Source of the DNA: Trogon surrucura
Taxonomy: Eukaryota; Chordata; Aves; Trogoniformes; Trogonidae
Assembly: GCA_020746105.1 (NCBI GenBank)
Contig: CM036618.1
Span: forward strand, 14,367,001 to 14,431,000
Reading direction: 5' to 3'
Length of the DNA: 64,000 nucleotides
Below the pieces are notes generated by a model, which was given only the letters and a program-made list of their open reading frames with translations, searched no databases and had not been told where the DNA came from. A program made the position numbers and the translations under genes. Shown one piece after another: positions 61,608 through 64,000 of the stretch. Numbering within the stretch: the stretch's first letter is position 1; each line of letters opens with the position of its first letter.

Positions 61608-63644
61608 CCTATTACGGAGATTTCTGATATAGTTTTTGGCCAATGCATGACTTCAAAATCTAGGCTTTTTGTCTTCTCTTGCCTATGTTGTACTACATTT
61701 ATTATACTTTATTTTAAAATTTAACTATTTTTTCCTTTAAAATGTGAATCTTGGAATGGATATGTTCCAGACATATTTTAAAGTGAATAATTAGCAAAAC
61801 ATTTTTACAGAATTTGAAGGGTGCTTGTTGAGGTTACTGGGAATTTTTGCTATAAGACATCATCTCTCTTTTATATGCCTGATCCCTTTAAAGTAGTTTT
61901 TTGTACATTTTTTCATTCATGAAAGGTGCCAGACAACAACCTTGTAGCAGGAGTTCAGTGTGCATCTAAAGTTAGTGCCTCTCATGATAATGCTCTGCCC
62001 ATTTTTTGTTTCCCAGCTACATTTAGGAGATTGAGTATATTGCAGTTTCTGTATCTAAAAGCCTTTGTCCAGCAAAAAGTCTAATTTTAGTATATATATA
62101 ACAGAGACTTCTCCTTATTAGGGACAGGATGACAATAACTTTAATTGTATGTGGATAACAAACTGTCCTTTATATTGTTGTAATAACCTCTCTTGTGGTA
62201 TGATGTAGTCTAGACTGAAACATAAATGAGAAGATGGCAGTACGCAGGTATGATTTGAAATATTTTGTTTCCCCATTTCAACCCATTGAGAGCTGTGGGA
62301 CTCATAAGGAGACAGATTATTTTACACTAAACTACTTAGTAGTCACTTTGATGTGCTGAAGTTTTTTTAGCACTAGTTATTTGGGGGGGATATTGCTGAA
62401 CTAGGTACATAGCTTGCCTGGTAGTGCTATTTCCCATGTCTCAGTATAGTCATTCCTACGTGCTTGCAACATGCATAAAGCAAAAGATGGACTTTAACAA
62501 TTCTCTTTGATTGCATTGATTTCATCCACATCTCCATTCTGCAGCTACAGATGTTAAATTCTTCCCAATATTTTTTTACTTCACTTAACTTTTATGTCTC
62601 TGCGGAATGTTGACACACCCAAGAAACATAAATAATAAGAAGCTCAAGGTTTAAGGCCAAAGGTTCTTATCCCATCTTTTTGGGTACAAAGCAGAAAGGT
62701 AAAAATTTTATGTAAGTGGCAAAGAATAGAATCAAATGTCAATCCTGTACTTGAACAAAGAGATCACACTTTTCCTTGAAACTCAAAATTCATAGTGAAT
62801 AAAAATCCCCATCCTCTACTCTCACCTGAGCTCAGGAACTGCACCTGTACATATTGTTTCAATATCTCTAACCTGGACGACTACTCACAGAATATGTCTA
62901 TGTTGGGTCAGATCCTTTATCACGACCAAAAAGAACCCTGTGTGTGCCAGGGAGCAGCAGCAGGATAAACCTAGATTGCAAGTGGGAGCCAGTGTGGGTT
63001 GAATGCTGACTCCTAACAGCTCCTTACCTGTGGCAGGAGCTCAAGTTCATAAAACCAGTCTGAAGGAGGAGGCAGGGGGACTGAAGGGTTTGTGAATAGA
63101 GGTCCATTGCTTCTCCACATCGAGACAATGTGCCTGAGGCTTGATATACTGCTGCTAGGACCAGAGACTTCCAATGACATAATACTAAATGTCCATTTTG
63201 CTTGGAAAAACTTCTTTCCAGAAATTCCTGTCTTGAGGATTACGCATTTTCACTGGGATTTATGTTTAGGGTCATTCTTGGATTAGGCAAAACTCTTCAT
63301 ATGGACTGCATGGGTATCTTATTAATGACTTTTATTTCTTTACAATTTGGCTCAAAAAAATCTTTTTCTCCATTTATAACTGCAATCATTTTCCAATGTG
63401 AGTTCCACTCAGTTCTCAAAGCTGTTCATCAAAGTGCGGGTTCCTAATTATGAACTTTGTTTCTTCCTCAGTCACTATTTTCCTTCTTTGCACTGCTTCA
63501 CTTGAACAATTTCACACACAGAGGTCACCACATTGGCCTGTTCCAGCATTCAATTAATAAAAGGAAATCAAAAAGTCAATGTAAAAGGAATCGATAAGCA
63601 AAATCTCATTGTTCTATGAATAAAGTAATTTAATCTCAAAAAGC

Positions 63645-64000
63645 CTTTGCAATTGCCCAGACTTGAAAAGAGAAGACTTTGGTGGGACCTAATAGCTGCC
63701 TTCCAATACCTGAAGGGATCCTACAGGAAGGCTGGGGAGGGACTTTTTACAAGAGCATCCACTGATAGGACAAGGGGAAATGGGTTTAAGTTGAAGGAGA
63801 ATAGATTTAGATTAGATCTTAGGAAGAAATTCTTCAGTACGAGGGTGGCAAGACTTTGGAATAAATTGCCCAGAGATGTTGTGGCTGCCCCCTCCCTGGA
63901 GGTGTTCAAGGCCAAGTTGGAGAGAGCCTTGAGTAGCCTGATCTAGTAGAGAGGTGTCCCTGGCTGTGACAGGGAGGTTGGATTAGATGATCTCTAAGGT
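63645..64000 (+). mobile_element. CR1 LINE 3' end, cut by window edge
   Basis: The frame at 63647-63946 encodes the C-terminal CR1 block without interruption: KRRLWWDLIAAFQYLKGSYR, then [11 protein letters not shown], then RLWNKLPRDVVAAPSLEVF, ending at SSLI. The 3' UTR follows (GGTGTCCCTGGCTGTGACAG, then GATTAGATGATCTCTAAGGT), and the expected octamer tail would lie past base 64000. This is a third subfamily, related to that at 8290-8464. The 5' end near 63645 is truncated. Confidence 0.92.

Larger units (their letters stand above)
58761..63644. other. Mostly unique AT-rich DNA
   Basis: Holds a candidate exon (59427-59572), a 10-base-arm inverted repeat (60194-60223), a 61-base tandem duplication (61336-61450) and a transcript-end-like AATAAA plus poly(A) (61562-61607). 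A 75-codon frame at 60472-60699 opens with a hydrophobic, signal-peptide-like stretch, but nothing else supports it as a gene. Confidence 0.4.

Noticed and set aside
1-64000. Bacterial or phage defence system, CRISPR array, rRNA or tRNA genes
   Set aside because: The sequence is plainly vertebrate non-coding DNA with CR1 and ERV repeats; none of these features is visible.

Overview
The window looks like bird nuclear DNA: AT-rich, non-coding, eukaryotic sequence sprinkled with chicken-repeat-1 (CR1) LINEs. Most of these are cut short at the 5' end and finish in the bird-type octamer tail ATTCTATG or ATTCTGTG. Two endogenous-retrovirus LTR types that I recognise from memory as bird repeats support this, and the mix fits a neoavian bird; I cannot name the species. 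No bacterial operon, rRNA, tRNA or CRISPR array is visible. No host protein-coding gene can be supported, and nearly every open frame above 100 codons is either CR1 ORF2 or looks like chance.

Layout. 1-352 is the right part of an ERV LTR cut by the window edge. 3.2-8.5 kb has four CR1 fragments (three minus, one plus). 11.6-12.5 kb has a young plus-strand CR1 3' end followed 66 bases later by a probable solo LTR of ERVK type (12156-12532) flanked by the 6-base duplication CTAGAT. 12.5-18.1 kb is mostly unique, including an AT-rich stretch near 16.7-17.4 kb that resembles a conserved non-coding element. 18.1-19.3 kb holds two old CR1 pieces; 22.3 and 25.55 kb hold two more, with a degenerate 50-75 base minisatellite between them (24.68-24.95 kb).

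29609-32187 is the main element: a 2.6-kb young CR1 with a continuous 801-codon ORF2 covering the end of the endonuclease domain and the whole reverse transcriptase. It is dead: its 5' part is missing, the endonuclease GDFN motif reads GDFK, and one TGG-to-TGA change stops the frame 29 codons early. A much older antisense CR1-like element lies just beyond it (32.5-33.6 kb). 36-45.7 kb and 46.8-54.6 kb are mainly unique DNA with simple repeats and a few short splice-flanked open segments that could be exons of an intron-rich gene.

54.65-58.76 kb is a pile-up of mobile DNA: an old minus-strand CR1 split by a younger plus-strand CR1, two more minus-strand CR1s, a body-less CR1 tail and a 5'-truncated ERV LTR. 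58.8-63.6 kb is mostly unique, with a candidate exon at 59.43-59.57 kb and an AATAAA-plus-poly(A) signature at 61.56-61.61 kb. The window ends inside another plus-strand CR1 (63645-64000).

The elements do not cooperate as a pathway. The layout records successive retrotransposition into an intergenic or intronic region. Identities were judged by eye against remembered repeat families and need a RepeatMasker or Dfam search to fix subfamily names and borders.
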